Source: Larix kaempferi (lineage: Eukaryota > Streptophyta > Pinopsida > Pinales > Pinaceae). Taken from it: a stretch of DNA of 64,000 bases. A program made the position numbers and the translations under genes. The notes below the pieces were generated by a model, which worked only from the letters and a program-made list of their open reading frames with translations, ran no database searches and was not told where the DNA came from. Below, in pieces: positions 1 to 12,270 of this stretch (positions are counted from its first letter, which is position 1; every line of letters starts with the position of its first letter). The stretch is taken from contig BSBM01000152.1 in NCBI GenBank assembly GCA_027924585.1, positions 248,001-312,000 of the forward strand, read 5' to 3'.

Positions 1-254
1 TAACTAGTAGCTAATGCATGAATAACTTGTAGGTGATTGATAACTAGAAGTCCGTGCAACAACAACACATGGAGAACAAGTAGCTTGTTCTTGACACTTA
101 GCTTATGACATACAAAAATTGGATAATTACTAAAACAAATTAATTAAATATACTAATTAGGTATACCACCATTGGATAATAACTAAAAATCATGATGCAC
201 ACATATAGGAGCCACCAACAGCTGCAGGTGACATAGTTCCCCATCCCCACTTTA
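1..254. other. AT-rich sequence without recognisable features
   Basis: I see no gene, RNA or repeat boundary here. The sequence is AT-rich with several short taactag-like repeats and leads into the pyrimidine-rich tract. Confidence 0.5.
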
Positions 255-565
255 GTCCCATGTTTCCACCCCTCTCCCATGAGTCACCCCTGTCGCTTCC
301 ATCTAGACCCCTCCCTTCGTCCACCCCCTCCCTTCCATCCATCATCCCTTCTCCGTCCATCCTCCCCCCTCCATCCATCATCCCCCATTCATCTATGCCC
401 CCTTGTTTATACATCCTCCCCCATTCATCCACGCCCCCCGTCTATCCATCCTCCCCCATTCATCCATGCCACCCCTTCCATCCAGCTTCCCCCCCTTCAT
501 CCACAACCTCCCTTCTATCCATCCTCCTCCCTCTATCCAGGACCACCCTCCCATTCACCATCCCT
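255..565. repeat. Pyrimidine-rich low-complexity tract (ccatcc/ctcccc-like)
   Basis: About 300 bases are dominated on the plus strand by C and T, with short imperfect units such as ccatccatc and cctccccc. Open frames on both strands arise from this composition: a Pro/Ser/His-rich one on plus and a Met/Asp/Gly-rich one on minus. I read it as a degenerate minisatellite rather than code, although it is open into the possible exon that follows. Confidence 0.6.
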
Positions 566-599
566 CAACAACCCCCTTATCCCTTTTGGGTCGATACCC

Positions 600-1255
600 C
601 CTATTGTACAGCCAATAGGGGTTCATCGTCCACGACGTCCTACTCCACCCCATACCACCATGTCCTCTTCCACCATATCTTCTCCAGTTCTCGCCACTAT
701 TGTGGCAACTACTCTTCCAGTATCCGCCCATGTATCTACACTGGTTGCACCTGTAGTTGCTGCAACTACATCTGCGCCCCCCCCCATGACTATATCGGAG
801 CAGGTTGTCCAGCCAACTGCTCCACCTGATAGCCCTGAAGCCCAGTCATGTCCATTGTCAGAGGTGTTCATGGTGAGAATCAAGTTAATTTATGAAAATA
901 TTTTGATGCATTAATGAAAATTAATTTAAGCAATTATTATTTTTCAATGAAATGATTGTTGCAAATGTTGTAGGTGTAATTGCTGAGAGGCTCAACAGAT
1001 CCAGGACACCTGCCTCACGTCTCCCACTCGCATCAACGGTGGGTTATTTAATATTTGAATTCTACATTGATTTTATAAATGTGATAAATGTTACAAATGC
1101 TTGAAAATGATGGTATCTTGTATCATTTGTTTCGGATCTTGGAGAGACAATCTACTGCTAGACGAAAGAAGATCAGAGATACCAGTAGCTCCAAGAAGAG
1201 GAAGATCAATTTTGGAGATGCGCCTAGGAGCGATGGGGGTGGTCACAATGCTTGA
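600..1255 (+). CDS. Possible 3' end of a spliced plant gene, unknown product
   Basis: This is a weak, inferred model. A Thr/Ser/Pro/Val-rich reading frame runs to a plausible splice donor near 869 (catg|gtgaga). It could join an acceptor at about 973 (ttgtag), giving a short exon encoding IAERLNRSRTPASRLPLAS, with a second donor near 1,038. A last exon near 1,145-1,255 would encode a basic segment containing ARRKKIRDTSSSKKRK, which looks like a nuclear localisation signal, and ends in TGA at 1,253-1,255. An AATAAA sits near 1,553. I do not recognise the protein. The basic tail resembles C-termini of transposon-derived plant proteins, but I cannot assign a family. Low-complexity composition makes a chance ORF a serious alternative. 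Confidence 0.28.
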
Positions 1256-2580
1256 CGCACCATGTTATGTACATTAGCCACGATGTGGCACTTTTGGGCA
1301 CCAGTTTCCATGTACTTGGTATCGACGGTACGAGTTTCCATGTATTTTGGATCTACTGCATGAGTTGTTGGATTTTGTATAGGGCATGAGCTGCCATCGT
1401 ATGTACATTGGGAACCACGTTCCACTATTTTCCAGGAAATTTATATGTTTGGACGTTTTTTGTAGCCTTGATGTACATGGATTTTCAGTTATATGATTTA
1501 TATCGATGTTGTCTATATTTTTATCTTGTTGTCTCATGTTGTGTGTAGTTTCCTAATAAACAACATCACGCTTTTAAAACAAATGGTTGAGTTTGAATGA
1601 ATTTTGATATGATTTCCTTCGTTTAGGTTTAAGTATGACTTTAGATTTAGAATTGAAATAAAGAATATTATTTCAATTGGTTTATGTTATGAAATGTATT
1701 TTGATCGTAAAATGTCATTCTAATAAGATCCAACTAATTTGTATACATCACAATGCAATGATGAAAGTTCGATGGTAAAATTCAACACATTGAGTAGTTA
1801 TTGTAGAAATTTTATGGGGGCCTTGATGCACTTTCCTGCAAAAAAAATTATTTACATCAATTTCTGGCATCTTTAAACCGACCCCTTGGATTGCTAAGTG
1901 ATGAAAATAGTTAGCATGTTTCCCCATAACAAATTCTAGATAGATTTACCTCAAGAGGCATATTGAGATTTCTCTATTGTTATGAGGTGGCACATTGAAA
2001 TGCATTCATTCCATAAATTTGTTGTCTTCAATTTGCTATTTTACTAGGCATACAATAATGCAATATTTTGTAAAAGGATATAAACTATGGGAGGTCTTGA
2101 ATGTAAAAATAAATGGATTGAGAGAATGTACTATGGTTTTATCTCATGGATTTGAATTATGCTAGAATGTACATGTTGGCCTAAGCTTTACTAATGTTAT
2201 GATAATATTAGGTTTTCCATCCATTAAGAAGGTTGTCATAAGTGTACATATCCATCATATAAAAAAAATCATGCTACAATCAATTTCAAACAATTGAGGG
2301 GATGAACATACACAACGCACCCTAAATATCATGAGGCAGCCTAAACATTTTGTAAACACTTTCAGAATAACCAAAAAGTCTACGCTCCCCTTTACAAGGA
2401 AATTTTTTACACCAACACTTATCAAATCCCTTTATAGCTCGAACAAATCAATTATCTGCAATAAATACTAGTTATGATCCTAGAATCAACCATGATGATT
2501 TGCAACAAAATTTTCAACCACGCCATAACAACATTTCAATCATCTAATAAATAATTAGGTTTTTGGTGTTAGGTACAATG
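1256..2580. other. AT-rich intergenic sequence
   Basis: No coding stretch, RNA gene or element terminus could be supported. A possible AATAAA near 1,553 may belong to the preceding gene model. Confidence 0.5.
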
Positions 2581-3290
2581 TTTTTATAGTTGTATGCACC
2601 CTTGCTATATAGATGAGAAACTATGCATATATATGTATAATGATTTGGATTCAAATGTATGCACATGAATATATATGTACAATGAGAATGATTTAATTTT
2701 TATGTGTATTATAATTTATGCAAGGGATTAGGCTACATAATAGGGTTTCATTGTGATTAGAATACAAACTAGGGTTTATGCTACCAACTAAGGTTTTTAG
2801 GCTAGGCTCTCATGTTTCTAGGATAGGCTCCAAGATATTGGGTTACCAACTTAATGTTGAACTCCACTATCATGACATCATTGTCACCAAGACCATGCCC
2901 ACTACAACAATCACCAACAAGCCTCGTCATCCTCTTGCTCGCGGTGGAACCATCCTTGTCCCCATCAATCATCGATCATCCACCATCAACCTAATGCACT
3001 TTGTCTCATTGTCACCGTCACCATCCCTATCCTCACGCCATTTATCCATTTAGTCTCTTCGTTTATGTATTTTGGGTCATATATGGATTGCACTTGATTT
3101 GTTTTTAGTTGTATGCACCCTTGCTATATACATGTCAGAAACTTTGCATATAAGTGTATAATTATTTGGATTAAAAAATAGGGTTTTTGGGCTAGGTTCT
3201 CGAGTTTCTAGGCTAGGATGTAGGCTCTAGGTTTACGGGATTAATGTTGAACTCCTTTATCATGACCATAGAAAAAATGTAACCCTCACT
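2581..3290 (+). repeat. Diverged direct duplication (units ~2,581-2,880 and ~3,098-3,290)
   Basis: Two stretches share the same order of blocks. The first block is tagttgtatgcacccttgc followed by a gtataat..tttggatt segment. The second is a ggctaggttctc / ttctaggctagg segment, then ttaatgttgaactcc and a tatcatgac segment. The right copy is shortened relative to the left. The units are about 510 bases apart and clearly mutated. No terminus typical of a known element is visible, so I call it only a local duplication. Confidence 0.55.
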
Positions 3291-4816
3291 TAAGCAAAAC
3301 AACTTATTAGGCATGCAAAGCGTTTTGTACCTTACTTTAACACTTGCATTAAGAAGATTCATCAAATCTTAGAGGAATGAATAATGTCCTCGGAGGAACA
3401 CCTTTGAGATTCAAGGTAGAGGTGGGGGATAAATCCTAGAGGAGGGGGCACATGGTGCTATTTATAAATAGGATCCCAATATAGGAAATGATTTTGATAT
3501 GTAATTATTTGTTGTAGCTTGAAATTTTCTAGACTCTAAACAACATTTACGTCATTTTCACCATAACACCATCCCCATGTTCATAGTCACCATCCCCATT
3601 CTCATTGTGCCATGACCATCATGATTCATCAACACCATGCCCATTTCCACCATTAATGACACCACCATCCTCCTCACACCCATGTTGTTACCATAAACAC
3701 CATTCCCATTGCTACCATCAATATAACCTTCATCCTCATCATGCCCATGTTGTCACTATCGCCATTGAGAGGCAGTGGAATTTTTGCACAAAGAAATGCA
3801 ATTTCATAATCTTGGATATTGATGGAGAGATTGCTCTTGTGTGATGCTATGGATTGCACCATCCAGATATGTTTTCTTTTCGATGATCGTTTAAGAGTCT
3901 AGATATTGGCATGTGATATGCCTAATATGCTTAGATATGTGTTCATATATGACAAAATGCAATAACCTATATGAATTAATAAACTTTTCCAATTCCCATT
4001 TTCTTCTCATTGAATTTTGCAATGTTCATTCTCTTTTTTATAATAAAACAGAGTTAGATCAAAGTACACTTCCTAGCAATCATTTTGAAAATTCTTCCAC
4101 TTACATGTGAAAATTTTAAAACCAAATATTGAATGTCACATTTAATTCCACAAATATGTACTTCAAGTAGTTTTTCACTCGATGGCTCCAAAAGACAAGT
4201 GTAAGAAGCAATTCAAAAGACGCAATGATAGCGGTGCATTAGTTGGGTACAATTGAGCTCTATTAGCTCTATTGAGACCAACAATAGCGGATCATCAAGT
4301 AAGGTAATTAGAATTAGGGTTAGGGTGAGGCATATTCAAACTTATAAATGCAATTGTGCTAAAAGTGGATGTGAGGACAAAGGAAACCATAGCAATAGTT
4401 GCATACATGTATTCTTCTTGAAGGTAATCTAGTTGCATACATGTTCTCCTAATGAAGTATGTATCAACACCTGGGAGCCAAAGAACCCTAGGACATGTCC
4501 TATATGGTAGTTTGAAAGCTCCTTTATTTCCCTTGATCGTTAAGTTTGTGAATTTAGGGAATAACTCCTAGATCTCTAAATTACCTTAATTCCCAGTGGT
4601 TAACCTAATCATCTTATATTCCCACATAGAGAAAAAATGCACCTAGTAGATTCCAAGTGTTATGGTCCAAGACCTTGTGCATGGTTGTCAAGACCTAGAA
4701 ACTCCAATATAAATTTTCTAATGGTTTTTACAATTGTCTCTTCATGTTTTGTTGAGTTATTATTGCATTTGGTCCTTCTAAAGATGGGTAATTGATGCAA
4801 TCAAGCACAAAAGTTT
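3291..4816. other. AT-rich intergenic sequence with a CAT-rich simple tract
   Basis: At about 3,550-3,770 the plus strand is rich in ccat/cacc triplets, forming His-rich or Met/Val-rich open frames by composition. The bases after it (gaatttttgcacaaagaaat near 3,778) recur in diverged form near 6,544, also beside a GAT-rich tract. Nothing else in the stretch could be assigned. Confidence 0.5.
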
Positions 4817-4916
4817 GACTGCGTCAATTTGTACATATACAACATGCACATATAAAAATATCTACACATACATACACACATAAGATCATGCACATACACA
4901 ATAAATAAACACTAGC

Positions 4917-6275
4917 TTGCATAAGGCCATGCCAATCTTGCTTAAGGGGGTCATTTATGATCCGAAGGCTCTCGGGTGAGCATGGCCATCTTGAACACAT
5001 AAAAAATGGCCATATGCACATGTGGGAGCTAACAGAACCCCGTTCTGTTCGCCATTTTGGGTTCTGTGCCCCCGGAGCAAAACCTCAAAGTGTCCCTGAA
5101 TGGCCATAGGGTGCTTGGAAATAATGACCACGGCACCAAAACCGTGACTCTGATCATGAATTCGTCAATTCTGATGGATTCATAACCCTGGGTTTCAGCT
5201 AGGGGACCCCCCACACCATGCCTCGAAGGCTCGAAAATGGTGCTATTGTGCCATCTCAGTAACTAGGTTTTTGCTCAGTGAAGGCCATTCCAATCTTGCT
5301 CAAGGTGGTCATTTCTGATCCAAAGGAACCTAGCCAAGCATTTCCATCTTGAACACATCCACAATGGTCACATGTATGTGTGGGAGTTGATGGAACCCAA
5401 GTACGCTCGCAGGTTTGGGTTCCATGCCTGCGGAGCAAATCCTCAAAGTGTCCCTGAATGGCCATGGGGTACCTGGAAAAAATGCCCGTATCACCAAAAC
5501 TGTGACTCCGATTGTGAATATGTTGATTCCAATGGATTCTGGACTCTGGGTTTCGTCTAGGGGACCCCCCACCCCATGCCTCAAAAGCTCAAAAACGGTC
5601 CTGTTGTGCCATCTCAGGAACTAGGGTTTTTGCTTAGTGAAGGCCATGTCAATCTTGCTGAAGAGGGTCATTTATGATCCGAAGGTTCCCAGGAGAGAAT
5701 GACCATCCTGAACACATCCACAATGGCCATATGCATGTGCAAGAGCTGACAAAAACCAAGTCCACTCGTTGATTTGGGTTCCATGACCCCGGAGCAAATC
5801 CTCAAAGTGTCCCTGAATGGCCACAGGGTGCTTGACCAAAATGCCCATAGCAGCAAAAACATGAATCCAATCACGAATCCATCGATTCTGTTGTTTGCGG
5901 GACCCTAGGTTTCCATTGGGGGACCTGCCACACCATTCCTCCAATGCCCGGAAACAGTGCTATTGTGCCATCTCCAGAACTAGGGTTTTGGTTAGTGAAG
6001 GCCATGCCAATCTTGCTCAAGGGGCTCAATTCTCATTCGAAGGCTTCCTAGTGTGCATGGCCATCATAACACATCCACAATGGCCATATGCACATGTGGG
6101 ACCTGAAATAATCCAATTCCGCTCACCGGTTTAAGTTCTGTGCCCCGGAAGCAAATCCTCAAAGTGTCCCTGAATGGCCATAGGGTGCTTGACAAAAATT
6201 TCTGTAGCAGCAAAACCGTGACTCCGATCATGAATCTGTCAATTCCGATGGATTCATGACCCCAGGTTTCAGCTG
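4917..6275 (+). repeat. Satellite block 1, ~358-bp monomer, about 3.8 copies
   Basis: Each unit opens with gaaggccatgccaatcttgc (phases near 4,926, 5,281, 5,640 and 5,998) and holds the core ctcaaagtgtccctgaatgg. Each unit then carries ccgtgactccgatcgtgaa and gggtttcagctagggga segments and ends near a ctagggttttgctcagtgaa block. Successive starts are about 355-360 bases apart. The last unit stops after the gtttcagct segment, about 80 bases short of a full monomer. A CA-rich stretch (4,840-4,900) precedes the block. The monomer is G+C-richer than its surroundings. No homologous coding family is recognised. Confidence 0.92.
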
Positions 6276-6880
6276 CAGGAAGTCACCTAACTCAATTCTG
6301 CTACCCCGGTTCGAATTCTATTCCCCGACAAGGATTTTCCATGTGTCCCTTAAAGCTTCTGGGAGGCAAGTTTAGATGGTCCATAAAATAATCACCATGG
6401 ATTGGATTGATGAACCATCAACTTCGTTGGAATCAGGACATTAGATTAATGCTAGGAGTGCCTATCTCCTCTAAGCATATTTCCTGAATCTTGTCTTGTT
6501 TGACAATTTGAAAACTAGGGTTCCCCTTAGTAAGAGACATTGAATTTTTTGCACAAAGTAATTTCTTGCATAATTTTTGCAGATTGATGATGATGGCAGT
6601 GGTGTTAGTGGCAGTGGTGATGATGATGGAGGCAATGATGATAATGATGATGACACCAGTGGCCACCATGGTAGTGATGATGATGGTAATGTAGACAACA
6701 ATGGGCACAGTGGAGATGACAAAAAAACATTAAACTTTTTTTGCCAAGATATGGACATCATTATGATGTTTTGTACACAACATATGGGTCTTAAGACCTT
6801 GATCATAGTTGATGAGGAGCACCAACATATCAAGGCACATATGATGTTGTCATGGCTCCTAGGACATGTGTAGGATATTA
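6276..6880. other. Spacer with a GAT-rich simple tract
   Basis: The sequence at about 6,575-6,720 is rich in gatgatgatgg triplets, giving an Asp/Gly-rich frame on plus that looks compositional. It resembles, as a diverged copy in the other orientation of the triplet, the tract near 3,560-3,800. Both neighbour a ttttttgcacaaag segment. No gene is supported. Confidence 0.45.
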
Positions 6881-8215
6881 ATCGCCACATAGGCTCTATA
6901 AGGGAAATATTTGACTCATGAATCTAATATGGGAAACATTATGTGTTTTCTCATACCAAGGACATGTGTCATTTCCAATACCATGTTTTGGTGATGAAAA
7001 AAAATGCCTCGGGTCCCAAAACAGTCTTTTAGGGTTCATTAGCCATGCACATGGTTAATAAAGGGAATATTTGGATGATCAATGTAATATTGACATCATT
7101 ATGAGGATTTAGGCACCATATATGGGTATTTGGGCCACCTATATTGGGTAAGGTGGAACACCAACATCTTAAGTCCCTAAAATGTTATTTTATGGTTCAT
7201 GAACCATGCATTGGGTCCCAAAACACCACACATACCCTATATACGGAATCTTTGTTCCATTGGTGTAATATTGGTGTCAATACAAGGTTTTTCCCATAAT
7301 TTATGGGTCTTAGGGACCAATAGTGTCATGGGGTCTAAAGCATGATTTTATGCCTCATGGGCCGTGCACATGGTTCCAAGCCAATGCATATGCCTTGCAA
7401 ATAAAAAGTATGTTCTATGGGTGTAATATGAGTTCCAACAAGGTTTTACACATGACATTTTAGGGCACCATTACGAAATGTATCATCTAAGGGATGGGCA
7501 CATGTGTAATATGGGCACCATTACGAAATTTATCATCCAAGGGATGGGCCCTAGCTACAATATAATGATGAAAATGATTGTCTTATCCTTTAGGGCCTAA
7601 AATAAACTTTTAGGTTCATGAGGCACACATAAGGTCCAAAAAATCAATGCAAGCCCTCTATATGATTTTTTTTTGCACATGAGTATAATATCAACACCTT
7701 TATAACGTTGTTTGCACCACAAATGGGTCATAGGGACTTGAATTTGGTTTGAGGTTAACATTAGAATTTAAAGATCTAAAATATAATTTTAGGGCCCACA
7801 GACAATGCAAAGATTCCTAAAAAAACATAGATGCCCTATACAGGGAGTATTTGTCCCACTAATGAATATGGATTCCATGACGAGGTTTTCTGTAGCAAGA
7901 AAGAGTCCAAGGCCCTAGCCATGTTCTAAATATGAAAATCAATGTCTTTTGACCTAGCATATACTAGGGACCATGGGTGATGAGAATGGTCTCAAACCAC
8001 CATATATGCCCTATAAAGAACATACTTGTCCTATGAGTGTAATATGGGTGTCATTACAAAGTTTTATCACTACAAATTGTTCTTTGTGCCATAACTATGG
8101 TTCAAGGATGAAAGCAACATATTTGGGATTAAAAGTTTTGTGCACCACAAATATAGCTTGGGAGCTTAACTATGCCTCAAGGAGAATAGTAGTGTCATAG
8201 GAGACCCAAGATTGT
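6881..8215 (+). repeat. Degenerate tandem repeat field, period roughly 160-180 bp
   Basis: A block reading approximately ccctatataagg-aatatttg-ccatgagtgtaatatgg-gtcattacgaggtttt recurs near 6,892, 7,053, 7,234, 7,391, 7,653, 7,833 and 8,010. It is followed by an atgggtcttagggacc-like segment, a tttagggttcatgagccatgc-like segment and cccaaaacacc. Spacings are 161, 181, 157, 262, 180 and 177 bases, so one interval has extra or lost material. Units are strongly mutated and carry no long open frame. This old repeat lies between the two blocks of 358-bp satellite and does not share its sequence. Confidence 0.65.
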
Positions 8216-8643
8216 ATTTGGAGACATCCTCGTAGTCATGCATGAGACCCAAGATTGTATTTGGAGACACTGTGTATTTTGGTTTTCTAATAATGTTAGG
8301 AGACTATTAATTATTTATTTGAACTTGCTTCCATTTGTGATTTTTATCATGGAATCATTTTGCATTTGACTACTTTATTTTTTGCATACAAATATTAATT
8401 GTGTTATGTTGTATACTATCATAGTTTATGAGATGATGTTATGAATTTTTGCATAGAATGTGGTTCAATCCTAGCATGAACAATATTTTATTTACTTATT
8501 AGCAATAAGATCCAATTATATATAGAGGATCAATCATCATAAAGATAATAATAGTCATCATAATCATAATCATCAACATCATAACCATTCATCAAAACAA
8601 ATAAACAAACACTTCGATCCATAAAGGACATGCGATGGAATTT
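8216..8643. other. AT-rich spacer before satellite block 2
   Basis: No gene or element end is visible. The last part (aataaacaaacacttcgatc near 8,600) resembles the sequence that precedes satellite block 1 (aataaataaacactagcttg near 4,900), suggesting the left border of the satellite is shared by both blocks. Confidence 0.45.
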
Positions 8644-8664
8644 ACACACACACACACACACACA
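8644..8664. repeat. (CA)n microsatellite
   Basis: An uninterrupted AC dinucleotide run of 21 bases directly adjoins the left end of satellite block 2. Confidence 0.95.
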
Positions 8665-8666
8665 TG

Positions 8667-11600
8667 ACAATCTTGCTCAAGGGGGTTATTTCTCATCCCA
8701 ACACTCCCAGGAATGCGTGGCCATCGTGAACACGTCCACGATGGCCATATTCACAGGTGGGAGCTGAAAGAATCCAAGTCTGCTCATCGGTTTGGGTTCC
8801 ATGCCCCCAGAGAAAATCCTCAAAGTGTCCCTGAATGGCCACGGGGTGCCTGGAAAAAATGCCCATAGCACTAAAACCATGACTCTGCTCGCAAATCCAT
8901 CGATTCTGATGGATTCAGGACCCCGAGTTTCAGCTAGGGGATCCCCCACACCATGCCTCCAACACCCTGAAATGGTGCTATTGTGCCATCTGCGGAACTA
9001 GGGCTTTTCTCAGTGAAGGCCATTCCAATCTTGCTCAAGGGGGTCATTTCTCATCCCAACACTCCCAAGCATGCGTGGCCATCATGAACACATCCACGAT
9101 GGCCATATGCATGCGTGGGAGCTGCTAGAACCCCATTCCGCTGGTAGGTTTGGGTTTCGTGCCCCCAGAGCAAATTCTCAAAGTGTCCCTGAATGGCCAT
9201 GGGGTGCCTAGCAGGAATGCCCATAGCACCAAAATCGTGACTCCTATTTCGAGGCCATTGATTTCAATGGATTCGGGGCCCTGGGTTTCATCTAGGGGAC
9301 CCCCCACACCGTTCCTCAAACGCTCAGAAATGGTGCTATTATGCCATCTCAGGAACTAGGGTTTTTCTTAGTGAAGGCCATTCCAATCTTGCTCAAGAGG
9401 GTCATTTATAATATGAAGGATCCCGGGCATGCATGTCCATCGTGAACACGTCCACAATGGCCATATGCACGTGTGGGAGCTGAAAGAATCCAATTCTGCT
9501 CACCAGTGTGGGTTCCATGCCCCCGAAGCAAATCCTCAAAGTGTCCCTGAATGACCACGGGGTGCCTGACCAAAATTCTCGTAGCAACAAAACCGTGACT
9601 CCGATCGTGAAGCCATTGATTCCAGTGGATTCAAGATGTTGGTTTTCAACTAGGGGACATCCCACACTATGCGTCAAATGCTCAAAAAGGTGCTATTGTG
9701 CCATCTCATGAACTAGGGTTTTGCTCAATGAAGGCCATGCCAATCTTGCTCAAGAGGGTCATTTATGATCTGAAGGTTCCCGGGAGAGTGTGGCCATCCT
9801 AAACACATCCAAAGTGTCCATATGCACATGCGGGATCTGATGGAACCCAAGTTCGCTCGCTGGTTTGGGTTCCATGCCCCTGGAGAAAATCCTCAAAGTG
9901 TCCCTGAATGGCCATGGGGTTCCTGAAAAAAATGCCCGTAGCACCAAAAACATGATTCCGATCGTGAATCCGTTGATTCCTATGGATTTGAGACGTCGGG
10001 TTTCAACTGGGGGACCCCCCACACCGTTCCTCCAATGCCTGGAAATGGTGTTATTATGCCATCTACGGAACTAGGGTTTTACTTAGTGAAGACCATGCCA
10101 ATCTTGCTCAAGGGGGTCAATTCTCATCTGAAGTCTCTCGGGCCTGCGTGGCCATCATGAACACGTCCACAATGTCCATGTGCATGTGTGGGAGCTGAAA
10201 GAATCCAAGTTCGCTCTCTGTTTTTTGCTACATGCCCCCGAAGCAAATCCTCAAAGTGTCCCTAAATGGCCATGGGGTGCCTGAACAAAATTCCTGTAGC
10301 ACCCAAACCGTGACTCCAATCGTGAATCCGTCGATTTCGATAGATTCAGGATATCGGGTTTCATCTGCACCCCTCCCTCCACAACATGCCTCAAATGCTC
10401 GTAAACAGTGCTATTGTGCCATCTCAAGAACCAGGGTTTCTCTCAGTGAAGGCCATGCCAATCTTGCTCAAGAGGGTCATTTATGATTCGAAGGCTCCCG
10501 GGCATGCATGGCCATTTTGAACACATCCAAAATGGCCATGTGCACATGTGGGAGATGAAATAACCCAAGTCCTCTCGTTGGTTTGGGTTCCATGCCCCCG
10601 GAGTATATCCTCAAAGTGTCCCTAAGTGGCCATAGGGTGCCTGACCAAAATTCTTGTAGCACCAAAACCGTGATTCTGATCATGAATCCATTGATTCTGA
10701 TGGATTCAGGACATCAGGTTTCAGCTGGGGGACCCCCCATATCATGCCTCAAATGATCGAAAACGGTGCTATTGTACCATCTCAAGAACTAGGGTTTTGC
10801 TCAGTGAAGGCCATACCAATCTTGCTCATGAGGGTCAATTCTGATCCGAAGCCTCCCAGGAGTGTGTGTCCATCATGAACACATCCACAATGGCCATATG
10901 CATGTGTGGAAGCTGAAAGAACTCAAGTCTGCTCGTCGGTTTGGGTTTTGTGCCCCTAGAGCAAATCCTCAAAGTGTCCCTGAATGGACATGGGGTGCCT
11001 GACCAAAATGCCCATAGCACCTAAACCGTGACTCCTATAATGAATCCGTCGATTCCAATGGATTCGGGACATTGGTTTTCAGCTAGGGGACCCCCCACAC
11101 CGTGCCTCCAATGCCCGGAAACGGTGCTATTGTGCCATCTCGAGAACTAAGGATTTGCTCAGTGAAGGCCATTCAAATTTTGCTCAAGGGGGTCAATTCT
11201 CATCCAAAGGATCCTAGGAGTGCGTGGCCATGGTGAACACATCTAGAATGGCCATCTGCATGCATGGGAGATGAAAGAATCTAATTTCGCTCGCTGGTTT
11301 GGGTTCCGTTCCCTCAGATCAAATCCTCAAAGTGTCCCTGAATGGCCACAGGGTGCCTGACCAAAATGCTCATAGCACCAAAAGCGTGACTCCGGTCGCA
11401 AAGCCGTCGATTCTGGTGGATTCGGGACGCTAGGTTCTAGCTAAGGGACCACCCACACCATGCCTCCAATGCCCGAAAATGGTGCTATTTTTCCATCTTC
11501 GGAACTAGGCTTTTGCTTAGTAAAGGCCATTCCAATTTTTCTCAAGGGGGTCAATTCTCATCTGAAGGCTCCCGGGTGTGAGCGGCCATCGTGAACACGT

Positions 11601-12268
11601 CCAAAATGGCCGTTTTCACGTGTGGGATTTGATAGAACCCAACTCCACTCACCGGTTTGGGTTCCGTGCCCCCAGACCAAATCCTCAAAGTGTCCGTGAA
11701 TGGCCATGGGATACCTGACCAAAATGCCCGTAGCACCAAAACCGTGACTCTGATAGTGAAGTTGTTGATTCCGGTGGATTCGAGAGGTCAGGATTTAGCT
11801 GGGGGACCCCCACACCGTGCCTCCAACACCTAGAAAGGATGCTATTGTGCCATCTCTGAAACTAGGGTTTTGCTCAATGAAGGCCATTCCAATTTTGCTC
11901 AAGGGGATCAATTCTCATCCGAAGGCTCCTGGGCGTGCGTGTCCATCATGAAAAAGTACACAATGGCCATGTGCACATGTGGATCTAATGGAACCTAAAT
12001 CCGCTCGATGGTTTGGGTTCCGTGCCCCCGGAGCAAATCCTCAAAGTGTCCCTGAATGGCCACGGTGTTCCTGAACAAAATTCTTGTAGAACCAAAACCG
12101 TGACTTTGATCGCAAAGCCGTCGATTCCAGTGGATTCAAAACGTTGCATTCTAACTAGGGGACACCTCACACCATGCCTCCAATGCCCAGAAACGGTGCT
12201 ATTGTTCCATCTCCAGAACTAAGGTTTTTCTCTGTGAAGGCCATGCTAATCTTGCAAAAGGGGGTCAA
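8667..12268 (+). repeat. Satellite block 2, ~358-bp monomer, ten copies
   Basis: This is the same monomer as block 1. Unit starts lie near 8,667, 9,018, 9,375, 9,731, 10,089, 10,448, 10,806, 11,164, 11,523, 11,879 and 12,236, so the period is 356-359 bases with very little length drift. The core caaagtgtccctgaatgg is present in nearly every unit. Monomers differ from each other by scattered substitutions, many at CG dinucleotides (for example gcgtgg/gtgtgg and ccgtga/catgac). Short frames of 60-90 residues reappear in both strands of most units; I treat these as a by-product of repeat composition. Confidence 0.95.
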
Positions 12269-12270
12269 TA

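Noticed and set aside
4310-4330. Telomere-like ttagggttaggg
   Set aside because: Only two units, of the vertebrate rather than the usual plant TTTAGGG form; chance in AT-rich sequence.
6471-6890. Asp/Gly-rich plus ORF and Ser/Pro-rich minus ORF around the GAT tract
   Set aside because: Both are explained by trinucleotide composition of one simple tract.
5029-12222. Recurring 60-90-residue ORFs on both strands (for example with ILKVSLNGHGVP) in satellite units
   Set aside because: They repeat with the 358-bp monomer, exist in both directions, change start and end from unit to unit and have no upstream signals. Their openness follows from G+C-rich repeat composition.
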